From Dyadobacter soli (GTDB taxonomy: Bacteria > Bacteroidota > Bacteroidia > Cytophagales > Spirosomataceae), in NCBI RefSeq assembly GCF_900101885.1, contig NZ_FNAN01000025.1, positions 1-64,000 of the forward strand: a stretch of 64,000 nt of DNA, written 5' to 3'. This document shows, in pieces, positions 26,201 to 33,651 of this stretch. Position numbers and translations under genes: made by a program. How positions within the stretch are numbered: the stretch's first letter is position 1; each line of letters opens with the position of its first letter. The notes beneath the pieces are model-generated. The model ran no database searches. It worked only from the letters and a program-made list of their open reading frames with translations, and was not told the origin of the DNA.

Positions 26201-28919
26201 CGGATGGAGAACCGTAATAAATGTAGATTGTGCCATTTTTTGTTGTTGAAGGTGCCCCGACAATAACGTCGCTATAAGACGCGCCGATGATCACATCGCT
26301 GTATCCGTCACCATTTATATCTCCAGCGCTGGCAACAGAGGCTCCCATGCGTGCAAAAGCAATATTGGGTTCCAGGATAACGGAGGGGGTTGTTGCAATC
26401 CCGGAAGCGGAGCCGTGGTAAATAAATACCCTGCCTTCCTGCTGCTCTTCGTTACTCCCATTAGCATTGCCAACAATGATATCGCTGTATCCATCGCCAT
26501 TTACGTCACCAGCGGTTGAGACAGCGTTGCCGAAGACACTGAATCCCTGGTTGGACTCAAGCATGACCGGCGAGGTGGTATTGAGCCCATTTGCCGAACC
26601 ATAATACACAAAGACCACGCCCTCCCCAGCCTCTCCATTGGCGTAGCCGGGGGCTCCGACGATCACATCACTATATCCGTCTCCATTCAGATCTCCGGCG
26701 CCGGATACCGAGTACCCCATCCAGGCGGCTGACTGATCGCTATCAGCAATAATATCAAGATTGCCCCCCAGCGGACTGGGTTGGTCGTAATAGAGGAAAA
26801 CAGCCCCCTCGTCGGCCTGGCCGTTATCATACTTACTTGCGCCGATAATAAGATCCTGAAAACCGTCACCATTGAGATCCATCCGGCCAGCAAGGGACTG
26901 TCCGAATTTTGACTCGCTCTGGTTAGACTCGAAAATCTGAGTGTAAGTGAAACCAAGACCACCAGCTGACCCCATGTAAAGAAATGCAGCGCCTTCATTT
27001 ATTTGACCATTGTCATAGTCCGGCGCACCAATAAGCAACTCCTCGTACCCATCTTGATTAATGTCATCCAACGATGCAATCGACATACCAAAATGCGCAT
27101 TGTCCTGACCTCCGTCATAAGTGGCGTAACCACCGGGGAAGTTGTTTGTGCCATACCAGATTGCTACAAGGCCTTCATCGACATTGCCATTGTCGAAGAA
27201 GGGTGCGCCCACGATAATTTCATCGAAACCATCGCCGTTGAGATCGCCCGCTGAACTGATCGCATAACCCATCTGGCAGTTTGCCTGCCTACCCGAGAAA
27301 AATCTTGTTCCAGTCGATAATATACCGGTAGCAGATCCAAAGGCCCATAAATAAAAGCCCTCATCTTCATATATATCATCTAAAAAAGGTGCCCCCATAC
27401 CAACGTCGTCATACCCGTCGTTGTTAAAATCTCCGATACCCGCAACCGACCAGCCAAGTTTGGCTCCCGCTTTTGAGATCTGAAATTGTTTATTTATTAC
27501 CAGATCGACAGCCGAACCTCTATAAACAGCAATCGTACCTTGATCTGTCAGGGTATGATCATAATTCGGAACACCAACGATCAAGTCGTCAAAGCCGTCT
27601 GCATCTACATCCCCTGCTCCATCAACGGCCCACCCGTACTGAGAATTAGCCTGGTCACCTTGCAAGATATATTTCGTGGTGGCTAAATCTAACCCTGTCG
27701 CACTTCCGCCGAATACCCAGACCACACCCTCGTCCACCTGTCCATTATCGTAATAAGGAAGACCAATTATTACATCGTCAAACCCGTCGCCGTTCACGTC
27801 ACCGGCACCTGCAACAGAATACCCCGCCAATGCACCTGCCTGATTCGATTCTACCGGTGGAGCACTAAGTATTGTACTGATTCCTTGTTGCGATCCATAG
27901 AACATAAATACCGCGCCCTCATCCACCTCGCCGTTGTCGTAATACGGAGCTCCGACTATAATATCGTCGAAGCCATCTTTGTTCACGTCACCAGCGCCAT
28001 CTACAGAATACCCCAGTTGGGCATTCGCCTGATTGCTTTCGATGGACGCCGAAGGGCTGCTGCTGATCGGGTCAATGGTTACCGGGTAAGTGGCGCCGAG
28101 TGTGTTGACATGGATGGAATATCCTTGTCCATTCTTTTCAAACTGTGCAGCCAGTTCTTTCCCTTTGGCATCCCATACCTTTAACCCGTCATAGTTCAGC
28201 ACGGCGCCTTCACGGGGGTGGATAAACGATAGACGATTGTTGCTGAATTCCTGTTTGAGTTTTGTTTTTACTGTAAAATTTACTTTGAGTTCTTCGCTGC
28301 ACGCTAAGGTTTTTTTGACGATAAAATTCTGGCGCATGCCGTCCTCGCCATTGACATATTGCACCGTCATGTTATCGGTAATGTATTCGGCCTGATGGTC
28401 CTGTACCGACCACCGGCCGTCGACTACCTGTTGTTTGTCCATCAGAAATTCTACTTTCCATTCCGCCAGGGTTTTATATTGCTGTTCATGCGGCTGCTTT
28501 CTCGGGTCGGGTTTTCCTTCCAGGATCTTCGTGGTGCGGGGTTGGACGCTGAAACCGTTCTCGTCATAATAGAAGCGCATGTTGTTCTTCCTGTTGGGCG
28601 AGCTGTATTTTCCGAGGCTGTCGATCTTCGTGAATTTGTATTCCGCTTTCTGGATCGATTTCATCACTGAGCCATACCACGCGCTGTTTATCAGGGTATC
28701 GCCTTTCGCCTTGTTTTGGCTGGTTTTTGCCTGCACTCCTTTTTGAACAGGAAACGAAGGCAGAAACGTATTTTCATTGGGTGTGAGGGCTTGTTCGGTA
28801 GGGATAGTGATCCGCTGTGTCGCAACCCAGGCAGCCATTAATGCGATCAGCATGGCGACCATCGCGATATGGCGTTTTTTGAATTCAGAAAGGGGCTGGT
28901 GGGTAGAGATTTTTCTCAT
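23232..28919 (-). CDS. Giant T9SS-secreted FG-GAP (integrin alpha-like) repeat protein
   Basis: This 1895-residue protein has an N-terminal hydrophobic segment near residues 18-34 acting as signal. A region of about 250 residues follows, then 21 FG-GAP repeats of about 60 residues (GDVNGDGYSDVIVGAP core with Ca-binding DxNxDGxxD loops). After that come a beta module near PVDLISFNVAWHQQGQMAML and a type A T9SS sorting domain (MYPNPATDVVNLK ... GIYNFHL). Three seven-bladed propellers' worth of repeats are present. FG-GAP propellers bind Ca and mediate adhesion in integrins. Directly upstream on the same strand are RR2 and HK2, and an operator-like site precedes its promoter. Confidence 0.9.
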   Translation of the reverse strand: MRKISTHQPLSEFKKRHIAMVAMLIALMAAWVATQRITIPTEQALTPNENTFLPSFPVQKGVQAKTSQNKAKGDTLINSAWYGSVMKSIQKAEYKFTKIDSLGKYSSPNRKNNMRFYYDENGFSVQPRTTKILEGKPDPRKQPHEQQYKTLAEWKVEFLMDKQQVVDGRWSVQDHQAEYITDNMTVQYVNGEDGMRQNFIVKKTLACSEELKVNFTVKTKLKQEFSNNRLSFIHPREGAVLNYDGLKVWDAKGKELAAQFEKNGQGYSIHVNTLGATYPVTIDPISSSPSASIESNQANAQLGYSVDGAGDVNKDGFDDIIVGAPYYDNGEVDEGAVFMFYGSQQGISTILSAPPVESNQAGALAGYSVAGAGDVNGDGFDDVIIGLPYYDNGQVDEGVVWVFGGSATGLDLATTKYILQGDQANSQYGWAVDGAGDVDADGFDDLIVGVPNYDHTLTDQGTIAVYRGSAVDLVINKQFQISKAGAKLGWSVAGIGDFNNDGYDDVGMGAPFLDDIYEDEGFYLWAFGSATGILSTGTRFFSGRQANCQMGYAISSAGDLNGDGFDEIIVGAPFFDNGNVDEGLVAIWYGTNNFPGGYATYDGGQDNAHFGMSIASLDDINQDGYEELLIGAPDYDNGQINEGAAFLYMGSAGGLGFTYTQIFESNQSESKFGQSLAGRMDLNGDGFQDLIIGASKYDNGQADEGAVFLYYDQPSPLGGNLDIIADSDQSAAWMGYSVSGAGDLNGDGYSDVIVGAPGYANGEAGEGVVFVYYGSANGLNTTSPVMLESNQGFSVFGNAVSTAGDVNGDGYSDIIVGNANGSNEEQQEGRVFIYHGSASGIATTPSVILEPNIAFARMGASVASAGDINGDGYSDVIIGASYSDVIVGAPSTTKNGTIYIYYGSPSGIIAATPTTFESGQDGAQFGYSVAGAGDVNGDGFSDIIAGAPYYDNGETDEGIVRLYYGSASGVNPLPVTLDANLAGALFGLSVSSAGDVNGDGYSDVAVGSPKFGSGQFQEGAVYIFMGSAAGINTTAAGRMESNIPEGNLGGSISGAGDLNGDGFADVVAGATLYSKGQTYEGAAYIYMGSVAGLAGYAAKIVETNQPSSLMSCASSAGDVNGDGYSDLIFGHHGFDSPEENEGGISMLYGSADVLATRYSAKIELNQAEARLGTSVAIAGDINGDGFSDVIVGSPQYDFGQYNEGTATVYLGTANGLSGVPTTLQRNQESSGFGISVASAGDVNGDGYDDVIVGAPFYNNGEAFEGAAFLYYGSNGGIINAPVLLEKDQAFAFFGISVSAAGDVNGDGYDDLLVGATGFNNGQTGEGGVFLYLGSASGINTNSTATLEMDQAGAGFGFPVSSAGDVNGDGFADVVVGATQYDNGETDEGAAFVFHGSAAGIITTPARMLESNQTNSDFGITVARAGDVNGDGFSDILIGAPNYDDGESNEGNVFVYHGSATGIAALPNRVLQFNQAGASFGGSVASAGDVNSDGYSDVIIGAFHYTAPQLDEGAVMIYLGSPSGITADVAKLLESSKAGAQFGISVAGGGDINGDGFGDIMTGASRYSNGQTDEGMVFVHYGNAAKNFKRNNVDLYNTDLVTPVNITNFSNSQFGAGLFARSFMGRDKGKLVWETRRNGTPYTGSPISNSGAFTAQQNVYTDLGLSGIELKTVVDKLPGRLTDVRARVKYNPATAITGQLYGPWRYVETVSGSPGALPVDLISFNVAWHQQGQMAMLNFITENESEIDHYEIEKSTNGKIFTKLTEVAADNIPDLHQYSYVDSNATASRQYYRLHILHANGASEYSRIVVLSNNNAAEISMYPNPATDVVNLKMTKMTGQVNLRVINSSGQTVKRLSFQAVPGERIQVQVSDLPTGIYNFHLQNDGKAQVLKLVKP
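24165..28015 (-). repeat. Array of 21 FG-GAP repeats (about 60 residues each)
   Basis: Each unit carries a GDxNxDGxxD calcium loop followed by (I/V)xGAPxYxNG and (A/V)xxxYGS. Counting these loops gives 21 units. The tenth unit (around 26250-26315) contains YSDVIIGA immediately followed by YSDVIVGA, a small internal duplication that shifts the register of that blade. Confidence 0.85.
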
Positions 28920-29009
28920 GGGGTTTTTTTAGAAGTAGTGAACAGGGTCGGACTTTGCAGAAACGTGGCGTAGAAAAGGGAGGCATGGCGCATATCACCA
29001 TCCTCGCTG

Positions 29010-29017
29010 CAAAGGAA
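29010..29017 (-). promoter_or_regulatory. -7-like box for the FG-GAP operon
   Basis: TTCCTTTG on the minus strand differs from TAnnTTTG at one base. Its last G lies 37.5 bp from the centre of the palindrome at 29040-29055. The leader to the ATG at 28919 would be about 86 bases. It also overlaps an AGGAAATG/CATTTCCT hairpin (29013-29041). Confidence 0.45.
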
Positions 29018-29035
29018 ATGGCCATGTGCGAAGCA

Positions 29036-29057
29036 TTTCCTACCCATTCGGGTAGTT
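29036..29057. promoter_or_regulatory. Operator-like site upstream of the FG-GAP operon
   Basis: CTACCC and GGGTAG form a 6-bp inverted repeat around ATTC at 29040-29055. The whole 22-bp stretch is 19/22 identical to 29774-29795, which precedes the RR2 gene. RR2 is the likely binder. Confidence 0.55.
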
Positions 29058-29108
29058 GTCTATACGTTTGATTGATTTTGCAGAGTTACTTGGCTAATCC
29101 GTCGCGAA

Positions 29109-29738
29109 TTATCCCAGCGGGTTTCGGAAACGCAGCAGCAGCTCGCTTCTGCTCGATATTTGGAGCTTGATGTAGATGTTCTTGATGTGGTATTTAACGG
29201 TTTCCACCGATATGAACAGTTTGTCACCAATGTCTTTATTGGAGAAGCCGCTTTGCAGCAGGGATAATATCTCGATTTCGCGGACGGTTAGCTTAGCGTC
29301 CGGCTGCTTTTGCTGGGGCCTGTTGAAAAACCGGATTACTTCCATCGCGATTTTCGGGGAAATGGCTGCGCCTCCCGCCAGCATTTCCCGCAACCCGGCC
29401 CGCAGCTCGCTCAATTGGGAGCTTTTGAGCATATACCCGGTCGCGCCTGCGCAAAGCGACTGGAATATTTTGTCCTGGTCTTCGAACACCGTAAACATCA
29501 TCACCTGCGTCTGCGGGCTGCTTTCTTTGATGTGCCATACGGCTTCGATCCCGGACCTGCCGGGCAAGCCGATGTCGCAAAGGAGCAGGTCGAGCCGTTG
29601 CGAGGGATTCCAGCGGTCGACGAACTCTTCAAATGACGCGGCGGACAGGATGAGTTCGAAATCCGGTTGTACGGCAAAAAAGTCGGACAGCACCTGCCTG
29701 ATGCCTGCTGTATCTTCAATAATAGCTAGTCTGTTCAT
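29109..29738 (-). CDS. NarL/FixJ-type response regulator (RR2), partner of HK2
   Basis: This 209-residue regulator has a receiver domain with acidic residues at 8-9 and phospho-acceptor Asp55 in LLLCDIGLPGRSG. The switch residues are in MFTVFEDQ and MLKSSQLSEL. A LuxR-type helix-turn-helix occupies about 146-205 (LTVREIEILSLLQSG, then SVETVKYHIKNIYIKL). It follows HK2 by 13 bp, so the two are partners. A separate -7 box that overlaps the HK2 stop codon could express RR2 alone, and an operator-like site upstream suggests autoregulation. The FG-GAP cargo gene lies next downstream on the same strand. Confidence 0.92.
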   Translation of the reverse strand: MNRLAIIEDTAGIRQVLSDFFAVQPDFELILSAASFEEFVDRWNPSQRLDLLLCDIGLPGRSGIEAVWHIKESSPQTQVMMFTVFEDQDKIFQSLCAGATGYMLKSSQLSELRAGLREMLAGGAAISPKIAMEVIRFFNRPQQKQPDAKLTVREIEILSLLQSGFSNKDIGDKLFISVETVKYHIKNIYIKLQISSRSELLLRFRNPLG

Positions 29739-29746
29739 CGTAGCTG

Positions 29747-29754
29747 CAAAATTA
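29747..29754 (-). promoter_or_regulatory. Internal -7 box for RR2 overlapping the HK2 stop codon
   Basis: TAATTTTG on the minus strand is an exact TAnnTTTG match whose first three bases are the HK2 stop codon TAA. Eight bases separate it from the RR2 ATG, so the predicted leader is only about 4 bases. Confidence 0.55.
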
Positions 29755-32700
29755 AGCGGGATGCTGGGTGTGTTTTCCCACCCATACAGGTAGTTCTACG
29801 CCGCTTTGCTTCTTTGCCAATGTGACCGTGACGCCCCGGTCTCCGGATTCTATTTTTAGCTCCGCACGGATTTTATGCGCCCTGTTTTGCATATTCTTAA
29901 GGCCGTTACCCTGGCTGGAAATATCACCGAGCCCTCTTCCATTGTCTGTAATGCACATCCGCCATTGCGAATCATTGAAATCAAGGGTAATCTGCGCTTT
30001 TCCTGCTTGCGAATGTTTGCATACATTAGTGATCGCCTCTTTATAGATCAGCCACATATTCTGCCTGACCTGCTGGGAAAGAAAAGTGAGCTCGGTAATT
30101 CCCTCACTTTCAAACCCGTATTGTATTCCAACCGGTTTCAGGGCAAATTCAGCATAATCTTTCATGCGTTCGGTCAATGTTTTGGCATTATCGTTCCGTG
30201 GGTCGATGCTCCACACCACGTCGTGCATACTTTTAACAGCCATACGCCCGGTGTCGATAATTTTGCGGAGATATTCCTTGCGCTGGCTATCGTCGGCATA
30301 TTGGAGAAAATCAGCTTGAAGGGCAAGACCTGAAATCAGCCCGCCCACCTCGTCGTGGAGATCTTCCGCGATTTTGAGCCGCAGGCCTCTTTCTTTTTCC
30401 CTTTGCCTTTCCAGGTACCGGAATACGGCCATCCCCAAAGCCAGGGCGGCAGTGATCAGCAATATCTTAAACCATGCCGTTTCTGAAAATTGTGGCTTAA
30501 TCCTGATCATCTCCGCCGTCACGATCGCATTGACCTTTCCGTTGGGTGCCGCTGTGCCTACTTCGAGCCGGTAAGACCCCGGCTGCGGCCTTACGAGTGA
30601 GATCTCCTTGTTGTTCCCCAGCCTGCTCCACGCCATCTCTTTATCGAGCCTGAAAAAATAAGGGGTTTCATCGGTCGTCCCGCTGATGTCCCCGCCCAGG
30701 TGAACCGTAAATGAGATGACGTCGGCGGGAATCACGATTTCAGTCCCTGAATGATAGGGGAGCGTCAAGTCGGCTTTACGATCATTGTCTCTTGTTTGCG
30801 TAAGAAGCTGGGTCACATAAAGTGTCCCCGGAGCTTTGGGGCCGGATGCCAGAAGCTTGTCGATAGGTATCACCACAACGCCGCTGACGGTTCCCAGCAA
30901 GAGCGTATCGCCGGACAAAAATGAGGCGCCGGTATTGAACTCGTTGGAGGGCAAGCCGTCATTTTCTTTGTAGTTCCGGATCAGGCCGGTTTGCAGGTCG
31001 ATCCGGCTGAGCCCGTTGTTGGTACCTGCGAGCAATACATTCTTTCGAAAGCTGATGGAATAGACCAGGCTGCCGGCCAGGTTTTTCGTTTCATCGATCC
31101 AGGCGACCTTTTTAAAACTGCGCCGGTCGAGCACGACGAGCCCCTTGCCGATGGTAGCCGCATAAACCCGGTCTCCTACAAAAGCCAGCGAGGTACAGCT
31201 GGTTTGGTCGTCGCTGCGGTAGACGATCTTTCCGACTCCATCCTTACCATATTCAAAAACAAAAAGCCCGTCGACCGTGCATACCCAGAGCATGCCATCC
31301 TGGATGTATAAAGCTGAAACATGCACCTGGCGGGCAGCAAATTCAGCATTGTTGCCATTGCTTTCGATAATTTGCCCTTTTTTTAGATCGGCAAGGTAAA
31401 AACCCTGGTAGCATCCCACCCATGCCAGGTTACCTGTGCGGACAATGGAGGTAACGTATTTTTCGTACAGTTGCCCGTATTTAGTGATAGTCTGCGAAAA
31501 GGTCCCCTTGGGGATGTCGTACCAATACAAACCGCCGCCTTCAATGCCCAACAGGAGCGTATCCGCCGACCACGGGACGATTTTGTAGACGAAAAGCAAA
31601 TTGGTCAGCTGCTTTTTGGCACCGGTACGCCCGTCAATTTTGAGGAAACCTTCTGAATAGGTTCCAAGAAATACATCTCCGCTGGGGTGTTTGTAAATAG
31701 ACCTTATACTGTTTCCCCTGGTAAGGTCAATAGCCTCTATACCAGGCTTGTCCGGCGCCAGCGCGACGCGAAAGATACCCCTTTCCTGACCGGATTCGTA
31801 CACGATGAGCTGGCTGAGATTGTAATTGTTGTGTTCAGGAATGCGCTTTCCGGCGATAATACTTTGCGTGCCGGCCGTTGTGATGCTGCTATTCTTGAAA
31901 TCGAAGATAAAAAGCTCATTTTCAATGGTGGTTATCAGTACCTGATGCCTGGAAAGCGGGGTTTGGTAGGCGCAGCGCACGGGGTGGGGCAGTCTGACAT
32001 TTTCGATAACTTTTGAATGGCAATCCAGGAGTTTCAGCTCTCCCCGGTCGGTAAGAAACAGGATTTTTCCGGACTCGTGATAAACCGGGTGCTGAATGGA
32101 TTTATCAGTAAAGTCATTCTGCTTGATGACCTCTTTCAGCACATATCTGTTATTTTCTGGATGCAGCCTCACGATGCGTGCCACGTAGCCGGTGGTGAGC
32201 CAGAGATCGCCGTCGGCCTGTTCGTGAATCCAGTTGACCGCCCCTTTTCTTGGCCCGTCGTTGATCTTATCTTTCAGATCAAATATCTGCCGGAGGCTAT
32301 CCGCCTTCACCTCATACAGTTTTCCCCATCCTGCCGCTACCAATACACGTCCGGCCCTGGTCTGCATGACATACCCGGTAGCACCGGCATTGTCCGCATC
32401 ATTTGCGGCGGTCGGAAATTGGAATGAATGATGTTTCCAGGTTTTCAGGTCCAGCCGTATCAGCATTTGCCTGGTTCCTATCCAAAGCCGGTCGTGATCG
32501 TCGCAATGAATGAATTTAATGGTATAAGGCTGAATCCCGAACTGCGGGCCGAGCCCGATGACATTGTTCCCGTCGAAACGGTATATATCCCTGTTTGTAA
32601 AAAACCAGAGAAGTCCCTTTGAGTCGTAAACCGCCTGTTTAATATTGCGGTCCTTGAACTGCCGGGGAAGCGATATATCCGTTATCTGTAACCTGGGCCC

Positions 32701-32829
32701 GACAGCATGCGCGTAAGAAAATAAAGAGAAGCCCAGTAACACCGAAAAAATAGCCTTCCGACAGAAATTACCGGCTTTCCCGGATACATTCAGGACGCTG
32801 GCTAAACCCGGAACGGAGAAAATTTTCAT
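29752..32829 (-). CDS. Sensor histidine kinase with periplasmic two-component regulator propeller (HK2)
   Basis: This 1025-residue kinase has a long signal region (hydrophobic stretch IFSVLLGFSLFSYAHA), propeller repeats such as GLLWFFTNRDIYRFDG and DRLWIGTRQMLIRL, and a Y_Y_Y domain ending RPQPGSYRLEVG. One membrane helix follows (WFKILLITAALALGMAV). HisKA_3 has the acceptor His in AEDLHDEVGGL, and the ATPase domain has ITDNGRGLGD and GLKNMQNRA. It heads an HK-RR pair and probably forms an operon with RR2. The ATG at 32829 is preferred over 32862. The extreme 3' end holds an operator-like sequence for the RR2 promoter. The ligand is unknown. Confidence 0.9.
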   Translation of the reverse strand: MKIFSVPGLASVLNVSGKAGNFCRKAIFSVLLGFSLFSYAHAVGPRLQITDISLPRQFKDRNIKQAVYDSKGLLWFFTNRDIYRFDGNNVIGLGPQFGIQPYTIKFIHCDDHDRLWIGTRQMLIRLDLKTWKHHSFQFPTAANDADNAGATGYVMQTRAGRVLVAAGWGKLYEVKADSLRQIFDLKDKINDGPRKGAVNWIHEQADGDLWLTTGYVARIVRLHPENNRYVLKEVIKQNDFTDKSIQHPVYHESGKILFLTDRGELKLLDCHSKVIENVRLPHPVRCAYQTPLSRHQVLITTIENELFIFDFKNSSITTAGTQSIIAGKRIPEHNNYNLSQLIVYESGQERGIFRVALAPDKPGIEAIDLTRGNSIRSIYKHPSGDVFLGTYSEGFLKIDGRTGAKKQLTNLLFVYKIVPWSADTLLLGIEGGGLYWYDIPKGTFSQTITKYGQLYEKYVTSIVRTGNLAWVGCYQGFYLADLKKGQIIESNGNNAEFAARQVHVSALYIQDGMLWVCTVDGLFVFEYGKDGVGKIVYRSDDQTSCTSLAFVGDRVYAATIGKGLVVLDRRSFKKVAWIDETKNLAGSLVYSISFRKNVLLAGTNNGLSRIDLQTGLIRNYKENDGLPSNEFNTGASFLSGDTLLLGTVSGVVVIPIDKLLASGPKAPGTLYVTQLLTQTRDNDRKADLTLPYHSGTEIVIPADVISFTVHLGGDISGTTDETPYFFRLDKEMAWSRLGNNKEISLVRPQPGSYRLEVGTAAPNGKVNAIVTAEMIRIKPQFSETAWFKILLITAALALGMAVFRYLERQREKERGLRLKIAEDLHDEVGGLISGLALQADFLQYADDSQRKEYLRKIIDTGRMAVKSMHDVVWSIDPRNDNAKTLTERMKDYAEFALKPVGIQYGFESEGITELTFLSQQVRQNMWLIYKEAITNVCKHSQAGKAQITLDFNDSQWRMCITDNGRGLGDISSQGNGLKNMQNRAHKIRAELKIESGDRGVTVTLAKKQSGVELPVWVGKHTQHPA
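29774..29795. promoter_or_regulatory. Operator-like site inside the 3' end of HK2
   Basis: This 22-bp stretch is 19/22 identical to 29036-29057. Its imperfect palindrome is centred 38.5 bp upstream of the last G of the RR2 -7 box. It lies in the codons for the last residues of HK2, so it is under both coding and regulatory constraint if real. Confidence 0.5.
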
Positions 32830-32925
32830 GGAGTAGGGCCCGTGAGGTGAATTGACAGGCACAAGGTAAAAAAAGACTGTCAGAATCGGTTCCGGGACTT
32901 ACTGTGGGGGCTTTAAATAAAGCAT

Positions 32926-33393
32926 TTAGTTAGCTTCTGGAAACCCCTGAAACTGCCACTTCATGAGGCCTCCGAAAGCCGCGGTGGCGATCGTCTGCCC
33001 GTCGGGCGATATGGCAATGATCCTGGGCGTTTCGTTGCGTAGCTTCATGCGGTAATCGTGTGACGCACCGGTTGCCAGGTCCCAGGTGCGTACGGCTCCG
33101 TACACGCCGGCGGCCATCCATTTGCCGTCAGGAGAAAAGAAAATGCGGGCGGGCGTTTCAGTTTTGAGCTCAGCAGGGTAGTCCCGAAACTTTTCTGATT
33201 GCACATCCCAAACCCTTACAGCTCCGAATATGCCTGCCGCCACCAACTTTCCGTCAGGGGAGAAAACAGGCGATGTGGGTGTCTCATTCACCAATTTTCC
33301 CGGAAGGGTAGGTTTCATGCCACTGCACGAGACAAATGTCAAATAAATAGCAAGGGATAATAATGTGCACGTTCTTAATTTTTTCGCTTTCAT
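32926..33393 (-). CDS. Small WD40-repeat lipoprotein
   Basis: This 155-residue protein starts with a lipoprotein signal (hydrophobic LLSLAIYLTFVSC, lipid-accepting Cys23). It contains three short WD40-like repeats: FSPDGKLVAAGIFGAVRVWD, the FFSPDGKWMAAG repeat, and AISPDGQTIATAAFG. Three blades do not close a normal 7-bladed propeller, so it may oligomerise or be a shortened relative. The repeats are very alike, suggesting recent duplication. It is the first gene ahead of HK2 on the same strand (96 bp), which hints at a sensing accessory role. The ATG at 33393 is chosen because it opens the lipoprotein signal. Confidence 0.75.
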   Translation of the reverse strand: MKAKKLRTCTLLSLAIYLTFVSCSGMKPTLPGKLVNETPTSPVFSPDGKLVAAGIFGAVRVWDVQSEKFRDYPAELKTETPARIFFSPDGKWMAAGVYGAVRTWDLATGASHDYRMKLRNETPRIIAISPDGQTIATAAFGGLMKWQFQGFPEAN

Positions 33394-33639
33394 ATGAGAT
33401 TTCCGGTTACATACCTTCATGACAACGATTCGTGCGCACGCCCCTATATGCCCGGGCGTATTTACCTAAGTTATTTGGGGTGATGTTAACGGCAATGCGC
33501 TATTCCCCGATGATCTTTTTGCGGTGCTCCATGCCCCATTCGGTCAGGTTGGTGATGATGGTCTGTAAGTGAACAAAATTTGAGCCGCTTACCGGGCCGT
33601 CGGTGAGGGCCTGGTGTTGCACGCGCAGTGCTGCCGGAT

Positions 33640-33647
33640 TAACTTTG
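33640..33647 (+). promoter_or_regulatory. -7 box abutting the HK3 start codon (possible leaderless mRNA)
   Basis: TAACTTTG is an exact TAnnTTTG match with only four bases (CGGA) before the ATG at 33652. The start of transcription would coincide with the start codon. Confidence 0.5.
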
Positions 33648-33651
33648 CGGA

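Noticed and set aside
24165..28015. CRISPR or DNA satellite suspected from the regular repetition
   Set aside because: The period (about 180 bp) is that of FG-GAP protein repeats in one open frame; there are no short identical repeats with unique spacers.
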